From positions 23,888,341 through 23,952,340 of the forward strand of contig JAQNBH010000011.1 of NCBI GenBank assembly GCA_028752905.1: 64,000 bases of DNA. Reading direction: 5' to 3'. A model generated the notes under the pieces. That model was not told where the DNA came from, searched no databases, and saw nothing but the letters and a program-made list of their open reading frames with translations. Shown here piece after piece: positions 8,885-20,632 of the stretch (positions are counted from its first letter, which is position 1; every line of letters starts with the position of its first letter). This DNA comes from Cladorhizidae sp. MBARI D1340-BT2. Taxonomy: Eukaryota > Porifera > Demospongiae > Poecilosclerida > Cladorhizidae. The position numbers were made by a program, and so were the translations under genes.

Positions 8885-11340
8885 ATGAACTCTGGTGTGT
8901 TTCAAGCCATGAACTCTGGTGTGCATCAAGCCATGAACTCTGGTGTGTATCAAGCTATTAACTCTGGTTTGCATCAACCTATGAACTCTGGTGTGCATCA
9001 AGCCATGAACTCTGGTATGCATCAAGCCATGAACTCTGGTGTGGAACAAGCCATTAACTCTAGTGTGCATCAAGCCATGAACACAGGTGTACATCAAGCT
9101 ATGAACACTGGAATGCAGCAAGCTATGAACTCTGATGTGTATCAAGCTATGAACTCTGGTGTTTAGCAAGCCATGAACTCTGGCGTGCAGCAAGCCATTA
9201 ACTCTGGCATGCATCAAGCCATGAACTCAGGTGTGTATCAAGCTATGAACTCTGGGGTGTAGCAAAACATGAACTCGGATGTGTAGCAAGAAATGAATTC
9301 TGGTGTGTAGCAGTCATGAACCCTGTTTCAAGCCATGAACTCTGGTGTCTCAAGCCATGAACTCTGGTGTGTGTCAAGCCATGAACTCTGGTGTGCATCA
9401 AGCCATGAACTATGGTGTGCATCAAGCCATGAACTCTGTTGCACATCAAGCCATGCACTCTGGTGTTCATCAACCCATGAACTCTGGTGTGCATCACCAA
9501 TGAACTCTGGTTTGCATCAAGCCGTGAACTTTGGTGTACATCAAGTCATGAACTCTGGTGGGTATCAAGCCAATAACTCTGGTGTGTAGCAATCCATGAA
9601 CTCTGGCATACATCGAGGCATTAACTCTGGTGTGTATCAATGTGTGTATCAGGACATGTACTCTGGATTGTAGCAGTCATGAACTCTGTTTCAAGCCATG
9701 AACTCTGGTGTGCAGCAAGCCATGAACGCTGGTGTGTTAAGCCATGTCCTCTGGTGTACCAAGCCATGAACTCTGGTATGCATCAAGCCATGAACTCTGG
9801 TTTGCAACAAGCCATGAACTCTGGTGTGCATCAAGCCATGAACACATGTGTACATCAAGCTATGAACACTTGCATGCGGCAAGCTATGAACTCTGATGTG
9901 TATCAAGCTATGAACTCTGGTGTGTAGTAAGACATGAATTCTGGCATGCAGCAAGCCATGAACTCCAGGGTGCATCAAGCCAAGAACTCTGGTGTGTATC
10001 AAGCTATGGACTCCAGTGTGTAGCAACACATGAACTCTGCTGTATAGCAGACATGAACTCTGTTCTGTATCAAGCCATAAAATCTGGTGTCTCAAGCCAT
10101 GAACTCTGGTATGTATCAAGCCTTGAACTCTGGCGTGCATCAAGCCATGAAATTTAGTTTGCATCAAGCAATGAACTCTGGTGTGCATCAAGCCATGAAC
10201 CCTGGTGTGCATAAAGCCATGAACTTTGGTACACATCAAGCCAAGATATATGGTGTACATCAAGCCATGAACAACTCTGGTGTACATCAAGCCATGAACT
10301 ATGGCTTGCATCAACCCATGAACCCTGGTTTGCATCAAGCCATGAACTTTGGTGTGCATCAAGCCATGAACTCTGGCATGCATCAAGCCATAAACTCTGG
10401 TGTGTATCAAGCTATGAACTCTGGTGTGTAGCAAGACATGAACTCTGGTGTGTATCAAGCTATGAGCTCTGGGGTGTAGCAAAACATGAACTGTGGTGTG
10501 TAGCAAGACATTAACTCTGGTGTGTAGCAGTCATGAGCTCTATATCAAGCAATGAACTCTGGTATCTCAAGCCATGAACTCTGGTGTGTGTCAAGCCATT
10601 AACTCTGGTGTGCATCAAGCCATGAACTTTGGTGTGAATCAAGCCATGAATTATGGTGTGCATCAAGCCATGAACAACTCTAGTGTACATCAAGCCATGA
10701 ACTCTGGTGTGCATCAACCCATGAACTCTGGTGTGCATCAAGCCATGAACTTTGGTATCCATCAAGCCATGAACTTTGGTTTGCATCAAGCCATGAACTC
10801 TGGTGGGTATCAAGCCAAGAACTCTGGTGTGTAACAAGCCATGACCACTGAAGTGCAGCAAGCCATGAACTCTGGCATGAATCAAGCCATAAACTCATCA
10901 AGCTATGAACTCTGTTGGTTAGCAAGACATGAACTCTGGTGTGTAGCAGTCATGAACTCTGTATCAAGCCATGAACTCTGGTGTCTCAAGCCATGAACTC
11001 TGGTGTGTGTCAAGCCATGAACTCTGGTTTGCATCAAGCCATGAACTCTATTGTGTATCAAGCTATTAATTCTAGTATGCATCAACCCATGAACTCTCAT
11101 GTGCATCAAGCCATGAACTCTGGTGTGCATAATGCCATGAACTCTGGTGTGTAGCAAGCCATAAACTGCGTGCATCAAGCCATTAACTCTGGTGTGTATC
11201 AAGCTATGAATTCTGGTGTGTAGCAAGACATGAACTCTGGTGTGTAGCAGTCATGAACTCTGTATCAAGCCATGAACTCTGGTGTGCAGCAAACCATGAA
11301 TGCTGGTGTGTTAAGCCATGTACTCTGGTGTGTACCAAGC
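8885..11340. repeat. About 2.4-kb satellite unit, diverged copy 1
   Basis: Contains GTGGAACAAGCC (9041), the CCCTGTTTCAAGCC landmark (9311), the GTTGCACATCAAGCC/CATCACCAATG block (9335-9500) and an AAATTTAGTTTGCATC block (10087-10431). Much of it matches 11340-12800 at offsets of 2,337-2,457 bp, with small gains and losses. It is more diverged than the younger duplications to the right. Confidence 0.6.
10264..10685. repeat. Two 27-bp monomers with an extra AAC
   Basis: Near 10268 and again near 10671 the monomer reads CATGAACAACTCT in place of CATGAACTCT, a 3-bp gain giving 27-bp monomers. I noticed this length variant only here, which suggests one origin followed by local spread about 400 bp apart. 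Confidence 0.7.
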
Positions 11341-11380
11341 CATGAACTCTGGTATGCATCAAGCCATGAACTCTGGTGTG
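11227..11380. other. Empty (pre-insertion) site of the TTAA transposon
   Basis: 11227-11310 is identical by eye to the 84 bases before the transposon TTAA (441-524). A single TTAA follows at 11311-11314, and the next 65 or so bases match those after the right TTAA (2145 on) except for one A/G difference. This is the satellite arrangement into which the element inserted, still present without it. It confirms the element ends and the 4-bp TTAA duplication. Confidence 0.9.
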
Positions 11381-13700
11381 GAACAAGCCATTAACTCTAG
11401 TGTGCATCAAGCCATGAACACAGGTGTACATCAAGCTATGAACACTGGAATGCAGCAAGCTATGAACTCTGATGTGTTTCAAGCTATGAAATCTGGTGTA
11501 TAGCTAGACATGAACTCTGGTGTGCAGTAAGCCATAAATTCTGGTATGCTTCAAGCCATGAAATTTGGTGTGCATCAAGCCAAGAACTCTGGTGGGTATG
11601 AAGCTATGAACTCTGGTGTTTAGCAAGCCATGAACTCTGGCGTGCAGCAAGCCATTAACTCTGGCATGCATCAATCCATGAACTCAGTTGTGTATCAAGC
11701 TATGAACTCTGGGGTTTAGCAAAACATGAACTCTGATGTGTAGCATGAAATGAACTCTGGTGTATAGCAGTGAACCTTGTTTCAAGCCATGAACTCTGGT
11801 GTCTCAAGCGATGAACTCTGGTGTGTGTCAAGCCATGAACTCTGGTGTCCATCAAGCCATGAACTATGGTGTGCATCAAGCCATGAACTCTGTTGCACAT
11901 CAAGCCATGCACTCTGGTGTGCATCAACCCATGAACTCTGGTGTGCATCACCAATGAACTCTGGTTTGCATCAAGCCGTGAACTTTGGTGTGCATCAAGT
12001 CATGAACTCTGGTGGGTATCAAGCCAAGAACTCTGGTGTGTAGCATGCCATAAACTCTGGCATGCATCAAGGCATTAACTCTGGTGTGTATCAATGTGTG
12101 TATGAGGACATGTACTCTCGAGTGTAGCAGTCATGAACTCTGTATCCAGCCATGAACTCAGGTTTGCAGCAAGCCATGAATGCTAGTGTGTTAAGCCATG
12201 TACTCTGGTGTGTACCAAGCCATGAACTCTGGTATGCATCAAGCCATGAACTCTGGTTTGCAACTAGCCATGAACTCTGGTGTGCATCAAGCCATGAACT
12301 CATGTGTACATCAAGCTTGCATGCAGCAAGCTATGAACTCTGATGTGTATCAAGCTATGAACTCTGGTGTGTAGTAAGACATGAATTCTGGCATGCAGCA
12401 AGCCATGAACTCCGGGGTGCATCAAGCCATGAACTCTGGTGTGTATCAAGCTATGGACTCTAGTGTGTAGCAACACATGAACTCTGCTGTATAGCAGACA
12501 TGAACTCTGTTCTGTATCAAGCCATAAAATCTGGTGTCTCAAGCCATGAACTCTTGTATGTGTCAAGCCTTGAACTCTGGTGTGCATCAAGCCATGAAAT
12601 TTAGTTTGCATCAAGGAATGAACTCTGGTGTGCATCAAGCCATGAACTCTGGTGTGCATCAAGCGATGAACTCTTGTGTGCACCAAGCCATGAATTCTGG
12701 TGTGCATCAAGCCATTAACTCAGGTGTGCATAAAGCCATCAACTTTGATGTGCAACAAGCAAAGAACTCTGGTGTGTATCACGCTATGAACTCTGGTGTG
12801 TAGCAAAACATGCACTCTGGTGTATATCAGTCATGAACTCTGTATCAAGCCATGAACTCTGATGTCTTAAGGCTTAAGCCATGAACTCTGGAGTGTATCA
12901 AGCCATAAACTCTTGTGTGCATCAAGCTATGAACTCTGGTCTCTATCAAGCTATATGAACTCTGGTGTGTAGCAAAACATAAATTCTGGTCTGTATCAAG
13001 CTATAAACTCCATTGTCTAACAAGCTATATGAATTCTGGTGTGTAGCAAGACATGAACTCTGGTGTGCATCAAGTCATGAACTCTGGCGGGAATCAAGCT
13101 ATTAATTCTGGTCTGTATCAAGCAATGAACTCAGTTGTGTAGCAAGTTATGAGGTCTGGTGTGTAGCAGTCATGAACTCTGTATTAAGCCATGAACTCTG
13201 GTGTCTCAAGCCATGAACTCTGTATTAAGCCATGAACTCTGGTGTCTCAAGCCATGAACTCTGGTGTGCAGCAAGCCATAAACTCTGGTGTGCATCAAGC
13301 CATGAACTTCGGTGTGCAGCAAGCCATGAACGCTGGTGTGTTAAGCCATATCCTCTGGTGTGTACCAAGCCATGAACTGTGGTATGCATTAAGCCATGAA
13401 CTCTGGTTTGCAACAAGCCATGAACTCTGGTTTGCAACAAGCCATGAACTCTGGTGTGCATCAAGCCATGAACTCATGTGTACATCAAGCTATGAACACT
13501 TGCATGCAGCAAGCTATGAACTCTGATGTGTATCAAGCTATGAACTCTGGTGTGTAGTAAGACATGAATTCTGGCATGCAGCAAGCCATGAACTCTGGGG
13601 TGCATCAAGCCATGAACTCTGGTGTGTATCAAGCTATGGACTCTAGTGTGTAGCAACACATGAACTCTGCTGTATAGCAGACATGAACTCTGTTCTGTAT
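11341..13700. repeat. About 2.4-kb satellite unit, diverged copy 2, with an inner 1.18-kb repeat
   Basis: Counterpart of the preceding unit with about 120 bp extra near 11500-11620. Its c-d part (TGTGTTAAGCC, then AAATTTAGTTTGCATC at 12534-12803) recurs at 13717-13986, offset 1,183 bp. The HindIII-like AAGCTT deletion form is present at 12313-12318, while 13486 keeps the longer form with TATGAACAC. Confidence 0.55.
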
Positions 13701-16392
13701 CAAGCCATAAAATCTGGTGTCCCAAGCCATGAACTCTGGTATGTATCAAGCCTTGAACTCTGGTGTGCATCAAGCCATGAAATTTAGTTTGCATCAAGCA
13801 ATGAACTCTGGTGTGCATCAAGCCATGAACTCTGGTGTGCATCAAGCCAAGAACTCTTGTGTGCATCAAGCCATGAATTCTGGTGTGCATCAAGCCATTA
13901 ACTCAGGTGTACATCAAGCCATCAACTTTGATGTGCAACAAGCCAACAACTCTGGTGTGTATCAGGCTATGAACTCTGGTGTGTAGCAAGACATGCACTC
14001 TGGTGTATATCAGTCATAACAAGCTATATGAATTCTGTTGTGTAGCAAGACATGAACTCTGGTGTGCATCAAGCCATGAACTCTGGTCGGAATCAAGCTA
14101 TGAATTCTGGTCTGTATCAAGCTATGAACTCGGGTGTGTAGCAAGTTATGAGGTCTGGTGTGTAGCAGTCATGAACTCGGTATTAAGCCATGAACTCTGG
14201 TGTCTCAAGCCATGAACTCTGGTGTGCAGCAAGCCATAAACTCTGGTGTGCATCAAGCCATGAACTTCGGTGTGTATCAAGCCATGAACTCTGGTGGGTA
14301 TGAAGCTATGAACTCTGTTGTGTAGCAAACCATGAACACAGGCATGCAGCAAGCCATGAACTCTGGCATGCACAAGCCATGAACTCTGGTGTGTATCAAA
14401 CTATTAACTCTGGGGTGTAGCAAGACATGAAATTTGGTGTACAGCAAGCCATGAACTCCGGGGTGCATCAAGCTATGAAATCTGGTGTGTATCAAGCTAT
14501 GAACTCTGGTGTGCAGCAAGAGATGAATTCTGGTGTGTTGCCTTCATGAAGTCTATAACTAGCCATGAACTATAAATGTCTCAAGCCATGAACTCTGGTG
14601 TGCATCAAGCCATGAACTTTGGTGTGCATCGAGCTAAGAACGATGATGTGCATGAAGCCAAGAACTCTGGTGTAGTTCAAGCTATGAACACTGGTGTGCA
14701 TCAAGCCATGAACTCTGATTTGCATCAAGCCATGAATTCTGGTGTGCATCAAGCCATAAATTTTGGTGTGCATCAAGCTATGAACTCTGGTGGGCAGCAA
14801 GCCTTGAACTCTGGAATGGAGCAAGCCTTGAACTCTGGCATGTATCAAGCCATGAACTCTGGTGTGTATCAAGCTATGAACACTGTTGTGTTGCAAGACA
14901 TGAACTCTGGTGTGTAGCAGTCATGAACTCTCTATCAAGCCATGAAGTCAGGCATCTCAAGCCATGAACTCTGGTGTGTTTCAAGCCATGAACTCTGGTG
15001 TGCTTCAAGCCATGAACACTGGTGTGTATCAAGCTATTAACTCTGGTGAGCATCAAGTCATGAACTCTGGTGTGCAACAAACCATGAACTCTGGTGTGCA
15101 TCAAGCCATGAACTCTGGTATGTAGTAAGGCATGAACTCTGGTTTGCATCAAACCAGTAACTCTGGTGTGTCTCAAGCTAAGAATTCTGGTCTGTAGCAA
15201 GACATGAACTCTGGTGTGTAGCAGTCATGAACTCTGTATCAAGCCATGAACTCTGGTGTGTAGCAAACCTTGAACACTGGTATGTTAAGCCTTGAACTCT
15301 GGTGTGCAACAAGTCATGATCTCTGGTGTGCATCAAACCATGAACTCAGGTGTGCATCAAGCTATGAACACTGGCATGCAGCAAGCTATGAACTCTGATG
15401 TGTATCAAGCTATGTATGAACTATGATGTGTAGCAAGACATGAACTCTGGTGTATATCAGTCATTAACTCTGTATCAAGCCATGAACACTGGTGTCTTAA
15501 GCCATGAACTCTGGAGTGTGTCAAGCCATGAACTCTGGTGTGCATCAAGCCATGAACTCTGGTGTGCATCAAGCCATGAACTCTGGTCTGTATCAAGCTA
15601 TATGAACTCTGGTGTGTAGCAAAACATGAATTCTAGTGTGTATCAAGCTATGAACTCCAGTCTCTATCAAGCTATATGAATTCTGGTGTGTAGCAAGACA
15701 TGAACTCTGGTGTGCATCAAGCCATAAACTCTGGCGGGTATCAAGCTATGAACTCTGGTCTGTATCAAGCTATCAACTCGGATGTGTAGCAAGTTATGAG
15801 GTCTTGTGTGTAGCAGTCATGAACTCTGTATCAAGCCATGAAGTCTGGCATCTCAAGCCATGAACTCTGGTGTGTTTCAAGCCATGAACTCTGGTGTGCA
15901 TCAAGCCATGAACTCTGGTGTGTATCAAGCTATTAACTCTGGTGTGCATCAACCTATGAACTCTGGTGTGCATCAAGCCATGAACTCTGGTGTGCATAAA
16001 GCCATGAACTCTGGCGTGTGAAGCAAGCCATGAACTCTGGCGTGTATCAAGCTATGAATTCTTATCTGTAGCAACACATGAACTCTGGTGTGTAGCAGTT
16101 ATGAACTACATATCAGGTAATGAAATCTCATGTGCAGCAAGCCTTGAACACTGGTGTGTTAAGCCATGTACTCTGGTATGTACCAAGCCATGAACTCTGG
16201 TTTGCATCAAGCCATGAACTCTGGTGTGCAACAAGCCATGAACTCTGGTTTGCATCTAACCATGAACTCAGGTGTGCATTAAGCTATGAACAATGGAATG
16301 CAGCAAGCTATGAACTCTGGTGTCTATCAAGCTATGTATGAACTCTGATGTGCATCAAGCCATGAACTCTGGTGTGTATCAAGCTATTAACT
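13700..16392. repeat. Satellite blocks d to l preceding the reference higher-order repeat
   Basis: Block order d (13717-13986), e (13979-14215), f (14146-14519), h (14570-14917), i (14874-15200), j (15405-15596), k (15794-16080) and l (16120-16341). Blocks h to l recur 4.24-4.35 kb downstream (18924-20581), so this is one higher-order repeat lacking some blocks. No gene is seen. Confidence 0.7.
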
Positions 16393-16800
16393 CTAGTGTG
16401 TAGCAAGGAATGAACTCTGGTGTGTACGAGTCATGAATTCTGTATCAAGCCATGAACTCTGGTGGCTCGACCCATGAACTCTGGTATGTGTCAAGCCATG
16501 AACTCTGGTGTGCATCAAGCCATGAACTTTGGTTTGCATCGAGCCATGAACTCTGGTGTGCATCAAGCCATGAACACTGGTGTGCATCAAGCCATGAACT
16601 CTGGTGTGCATCAAGCCATGAACTCTGGTATGCATCAAGCCATGAACTCTAGTGTGCATCAAGCCATGAACTCTGGTGTGCATCAACCCATGAACACTGG
16701 TGTGCATCAAGCCATGAACTCTAGTATACATCAAGCCTTGAACTCTGGTGTGTAGTATGCCATGAACACTGGTGTGCATCAAGACATGTACTTTAGTTTG
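16393..16800. repeat. Block a: homogeneous core of near-consensus monomers
   Basis: Around twelve consecutive near-consensus 24-mers with little variation, preceded by TGTACGAGTCATGAATTC and GGTGGCTCGA, and followed by GACATGTACTTTAG. Near-identical cores recur starting near 21302, 22645, 24350, 29902, 35356, 41049, 43486, 46512, 49543 and 61930. Confidence 0.75.
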
Positions 16801-17220
16801 CATTGAGCAATGAACTCTGGTGTGCATCAAGCCATGAACTCTGGTTTGCATCAAGCCATGAACTCTTGTGTGTATCAAGCCATTAACTCTGGTGTCATTA
16901 GGCGATGAACTCTGGTGTGTGTCAAGCCATGAACTCTGGTGTGCATCAAGACATGAACTATGGTGTGCATCAAGCCATGAACTCTGTTGCACATCAAGCC
17001 ATGCACTCTGGTGTGCATCAACCCATGAACTCTGGTGTGCATCACCAATGAACTCTGGTTTGCATCAAGCCGTGAACTTTGGTGTGCATCAAGTCATGAA
17101 ATCTGGTGGGTATCAAGCCAAGAACTCTGGTGTGTAGCAAGCCATGAACTCTGGCATGCATCAAGGCATTAACTCTGGTATGTATCAATGTGTGTATGAG
17201 GACATGTACTCTCGAGTGTA
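16800..17220. repeat. Block b: GTTGCACATC / CATCACCAATG block
   Basis: Marked by GAACTCTGTTGCACATC, CCATGCACTC, the one-base-short CATCACCAATG monomer and GGTGGGTATCAAGCC. Recurs near 9.3, 11.8, 23.2, 24.9, 27.4, 28.8, 30.4, 35.9, 41.6, 44.0, 46.9, 50.0, 54.4 and 58.9 kb. Confidence 0.75.
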
Positions 17221-17570
17221 GCAGTCATGAACTCTGTATCCAGCCATGAACTCAGGTTTGCAGCAAGCCATGAATGCTAGTGTGTTAAGCCATGTACTCT
17301 GGTGTGTGTACCAAGCCATGAACTCTGGTATGCATCAAGCCATGAACTCTGGTTTGCAACAAGCCATGAACTCTGGTGTGCATCAAGCCATGAACTCATG
17401 TGTACATCAAGCTTGCATGCAGCAAGCTATGAACTCTGATGTGTATCAAGCTATGAACTCTATTGTGTAGTAAGACATGAATTCTGGCATACAGCAAGCC
17501 ATGAACTCCGGGGTGCATCAAGCCATGAACTCTGGTGTGTATCAAGCTATGGACTCTAGTGTGTAGCAAC
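17220..17570. repeat. Block c: TATCCAGCC / GTGTTAAGCC block with 9-bp deletion
   Basis: Begins with TGTATCCAGCC and includes GCTAGTGTGTTAAGCC and a shortened monomer that creates AAGCTT at 17409-17414. The longer ancestral form, with TATGAACAC between AAGC and TTGCATGC, survives near 9857 and 13486. Confidence 0.7.
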
Positions 17571-17911
17571 ACATGAACTCTGATTTATAGCAGACATGAA
17601 CTCTGTTCTGTATCAAGCCATAAATTCTGGTGTCTCAAGCCATGAACTCTGGTATGTATCAAGCCTTGAACTCTGGTGTGCATCAAGCCATGAAATTTAG
17701 TTTGCATCAAGGAATTAACTCTGGTGTGCATCAAGCCATGAACTCTGGTGTGCATCAAGCCTTGAACTCTTGTGTGCATCAAGCCATGAATTCTGGTGTG
17801 CATCAAGCCATTAACTCAGGTGTGCATCAAACCATCAACTTTGATGTGCAACAAGCCAAGAACTCTGGTGTGTATCAGGCTATGAACTCTGGTCTGTATC
17901 AAGCTATATGA
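17571..17911. repeat. Block d: AAATTTAGTTTGCATC block
   Basis: Marked by TTATAGCAGACATGAAC, CATGAAATTTAGTTTGC and CATCAACTTTGATGTGC. Recurs near 25562, 31138, 36592, 36868, 42285, 44746, 47634, 50665 and 55156. Confidence 0.7.
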
Positions 17912-18170
17912 ACTCTGGTGTGTAGCAAAACATAAATTCTGGTGTGTATCAAGCTATAAACTCCATTGTCTAACAAGCTATATGAATTCTGGTGTGTAGC
18001 AAGACATGAACTCTGGTGTGCATCAAGCCATGAACTCTGGCGGGAATCAAGCTATGAATTCTGGTCTGTATCAAGCAATGAACTCAGGTGTGTAGCAAGT
18101 TATGAGGTCTGGTGTGTAGCAGTCATGAACTCTGTATTAAGCCATGAACTCTGGTGTCTCAAGCCATGAA
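17912..18170. repeat. Block e: TGTCTAACAAGC / GGCGGGAATC block
   Basis: TAG-rich monomers with TATATGAACTCTGG, TGTCTAACAAGC and GGCGGGAATCAAGC, ending in AAGTTATGAGGTCTGG. Recurs near 26041, 31617, 37311, 48113, 51144 and 55635. Confidence 0.65.
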
Positions 18171-18903
18171 CTCTGGTGTGCAGCAAGCCATAAACTCTGG
18201 TGTGCATCAAGCCATGAACTTCGGTGTGCATCAAGCCATGAACTCTGGTGGGTATGAAGCTATGAACTCTGTTGTGTAGCAAACCATGAACACAGGCATG
18301 CAGCAAGCCATGAACTCTGGCATGCACAAGCCATGAACTCTGGTATGTATCAAGCTATTAACTCTGGGGTGTAGCAAGACATGAAATTTGGCATACAGCA
18401 AGCCATGAACTCCGGGGTGCATCAAGCTATGAAATCTGCTGTGCAGCAAGCCATGAACTCTGGCATGCACAAGCCATAAACTCTGGTATGTATCAAGCTA
18501 TTAACTCTGGGGTGTAGCAAGACATGAAATTTGGCGTACAGCAAGCCATGAACTCCGGGGTGCATCAATCTATGAAATCTGGTGTGTATCAAGCTATGAA
18601 CTCTGTTGTGCAGCAAGACATGAACTCTGGTGTGTAGCAGTCATGAACTCTGTAACTAGTCATGAACTATAGGTGTCTCAAGCCATCAACTCTGGTGTAC
18701 ATCAAGCCATGAACTCTGGTGTGCATCAAGCCATGAACTTTGGTGTGCATAGAGCCATGAACTATGGTGTGCATGAAGCCATGAACTCTGGTGTACATCA
18801 AGCCATGAACTCTGGTTTGGATCAAGCCATGAACTCTGGTGTGCATCAAGCCATGAACTCTGTTGTGCATCAAGAGATGAATTCTGGTGTGTTGCCTTCA
18901 TGA
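18170..18903. repeat. Blocks f and g: GCATGCACAAGCC and CATAGAGCC blocks
   Basis: Block f (to about 18616) carries GGGTATGAAGC, the short monomer GGCATGCACAAGCC twice, and CCGGGGTGCATC. Block g (18667-18903) carries GTGCATAGAGCC and ends in TGTTGCCTTCATGAAGTC. Block g is otherwise clearly seen only at 62979-63224, so it is absent from most repeats. Confidence 0.6.
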
Positions 18904-19178
18904 AGTCTATAACTAGCCATGAACTATAAATGTCTCAAGCCATGAACTCTGGTGTACATCAAGCCATGAACTCTGGTGTGCATCAAGCCATGAGCTTTGT
19001 TGTGCATCGAGCTAAGAACGATGATGTGCATGTTGCCATGAACTCTGGTGTAGTTCAAGCCATGAACTCTGGTGTGCATCAAGCCATGAACTCTGGTTTG
19101 CATCAAGCCATGAACTGTGGTGTGCATCAAGCCATAAATTTTGGTGTGCATCAAGCTATGAACACTGTTGTGTAGCAA
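18904..19178. repeat. Block h: GAACGATGATGTGCATG block
   Basis: Contains the distinctive GCTAAGAACGATGATGTG monomer followed by GTGTAGTTCAAGCC. Recurs near 7.7, 14.6, 26.6, 32.2, 33.5, 37.9, 39.2, 51.9, 52.6, 56.4, 57.1, 60.2 and 63.3 kb. Confidence 0.7.
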
Positions 19179-19900
19179 GACATGAACTCTGGTGTGTAGC
19201 AGTTATGAACTCTCTATCAAGCCATGAAATCAGGCGTCTAAAGCCATGAACTCTGGTGTGTTTCAAGCCATGAACTCTGGTGTGCTTCAAGCCATGAACA
19301 CTGGTGTGTATCAAGCTATTAACTCTGGTGAGCATCAAGTCATGAACTCTGGTGTGCAACAAGCCATGAACTCTGGTGTGCATCAAGCCATGAACTCTGG
19401 TATGTAGTAAGGCATGAACTCTGGCGTGCATCAAGCCAGTAACTCTGGTGTGTATCAAGCTAAGAATTCTGGTCTGTAGCAAGACATGAACTCTGGTGTG
19501 TAGCAGTCATGAACTCTGTATCAAGCCATGAACTCTGGTGTGTAGCAACCCTTGAACACTGGTATGTTAAGCCTTGAACTCTGGTGTGCAACAAGTCATG
19601 ATCTCTGGTGTGCATCAAACCATGAACTCAGGTGTGCATCAAGCAATGAACACCGGCATGCAGCAAGCTATGAACTCTGATGTGTATCAAGCTATGTATG
19701 AACTATGATGTGTAGCAAGACATGAACTCTGGTGTATATCAGTCATTAACTCTGTATCAAGCCATGAACACTGGTGTCTTAAGCCATGAACTCTGGAGTG
19801 TCTCAAGCCATGAACTCTGGTGTGCATCAAGCCATGAACTCTGGTGTGCATCAAGCCATGAACTCTGGTCTGTATCAAGCTATATGAACTCTGGTGTGTA
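19179..19900. repeat. Blocks i and j: GTGAGCATC and TATATCAGTC blocks
   Basis: Block i (19156-19482) has GTGTGTTTCAAGCC, GTGAGCATCAAGTC and GTATGTAGTAAGGC. Block j (to about 19880) has GTATGTTAAGCC, CTATGTATGAACTATG, TATATCAGTCATTAAC and GTCTTAAGCC. The pair occurs together at most sites, including the window start. Confidence 0.7.
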
Positions 19901-20632
19901 GCAAAACATGAATTCTAGTATGTATCAAGCTATGAACTCCAGTCTCTCTCAAGCTATATGAATTCTGGTGTGTAGCAAGACATGAACTCTGGTGTGCATC
20001 AAGCCATGAACTCTGGCGGGTATCAAGCTATGAACTCTGGTCTGTATCAAGCTATAAACTCGGGTGTGTAACAAGCTATTAACTCTAGTGTGCATCAACC
20101 TATGAACTCTGGTGTGCATCAAGCCATGAACTCTGGTGTGCATCAAGCCATCAACTCTGGTGTGTAACAAGCTATTAACTCTAGTGTGCATCAACCTATG
20201 AACTCTGGTGTGCATCAAGCCATGAACTCTGGTGTGCATCAAGCCATGAACTCTAGTGTGAAGCAAGCCATGAACTCTGGCGTGTATCAAGCTATGAATT
20301 CTTGTCTGTAGCAACACATGAACTCTGGTGTGTAGCAGTTATGAACTCCGTATCAGGCAATGAAATCTCATGTGCAGCAAGCCTTGAACACTGGTGTGTT
20401 AAGCCATGTACTCTGGTGTGCACCAAGCCATGAACTCTGGTTTGCATCAAGCCATGAACTCTGGTGTGCAACAATCCATGAACTCTGGTTTGCATCTAAC
20501 CATGAACTCAGGTATGCATTTAGCTATGAACAATGGAATGCAGCAAGCTATGAACTCTGGTGTCTATCAAGCTATGTATGAACTCTGATGTGCATCAAGC
20601 CATGAACTCTGGTGTGTATCAAGCTATTAACT
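19900..20632. repeat. Blocks k and l: CCAGTCTC and CGTATCAGGCAATG blocks
   Basis: Block k has AACTCCAGTCTC, GGCGGGTATC, TGTGTAACAAGC and GTGTGAAGCAAGCC. Block l has CTCCGTATCAGGCAATG, a CATCTAACC monomer and GTCTATCAAGCTATG before the next core. Confidence 0.65.

Larger units (their letters stand above)
16393..20632. repeat. Reference full higher-order repeat (4,240 bp, blocks a to l)
   Basis: One complete cycle from one block a to the next (16393 and 20633); block l recurs with the same 4,240-bp spacing (16120 and 20360). Twelve recognisable blocks follow each other with characteristic variants and phase shifts. The same ordering, whole or with blocks missing, explains the rest of the array. 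Block limits are approximate because all are built from the same monomer. Confidence 0.75.

Noticed and set aside
9691..10506. A 271-codon open frame on the minus strand made of GLMHTRVH-like octapeptides
   Set aside because: The frame is open because the monomer is 24 bp and lacks stops in that frame. The plus strand of the same region is open too, variants change amino acids freely, and the frame ends where short monomers shift it.
3727..20400. Other TTAA sites in GTGTTAAGCC, CTTAAG or CTATTAAC monomers as transposon scars
   Set aside because: TTAA arises as a simple monomer variant at many places with no inverted-repeat remnants beside it.
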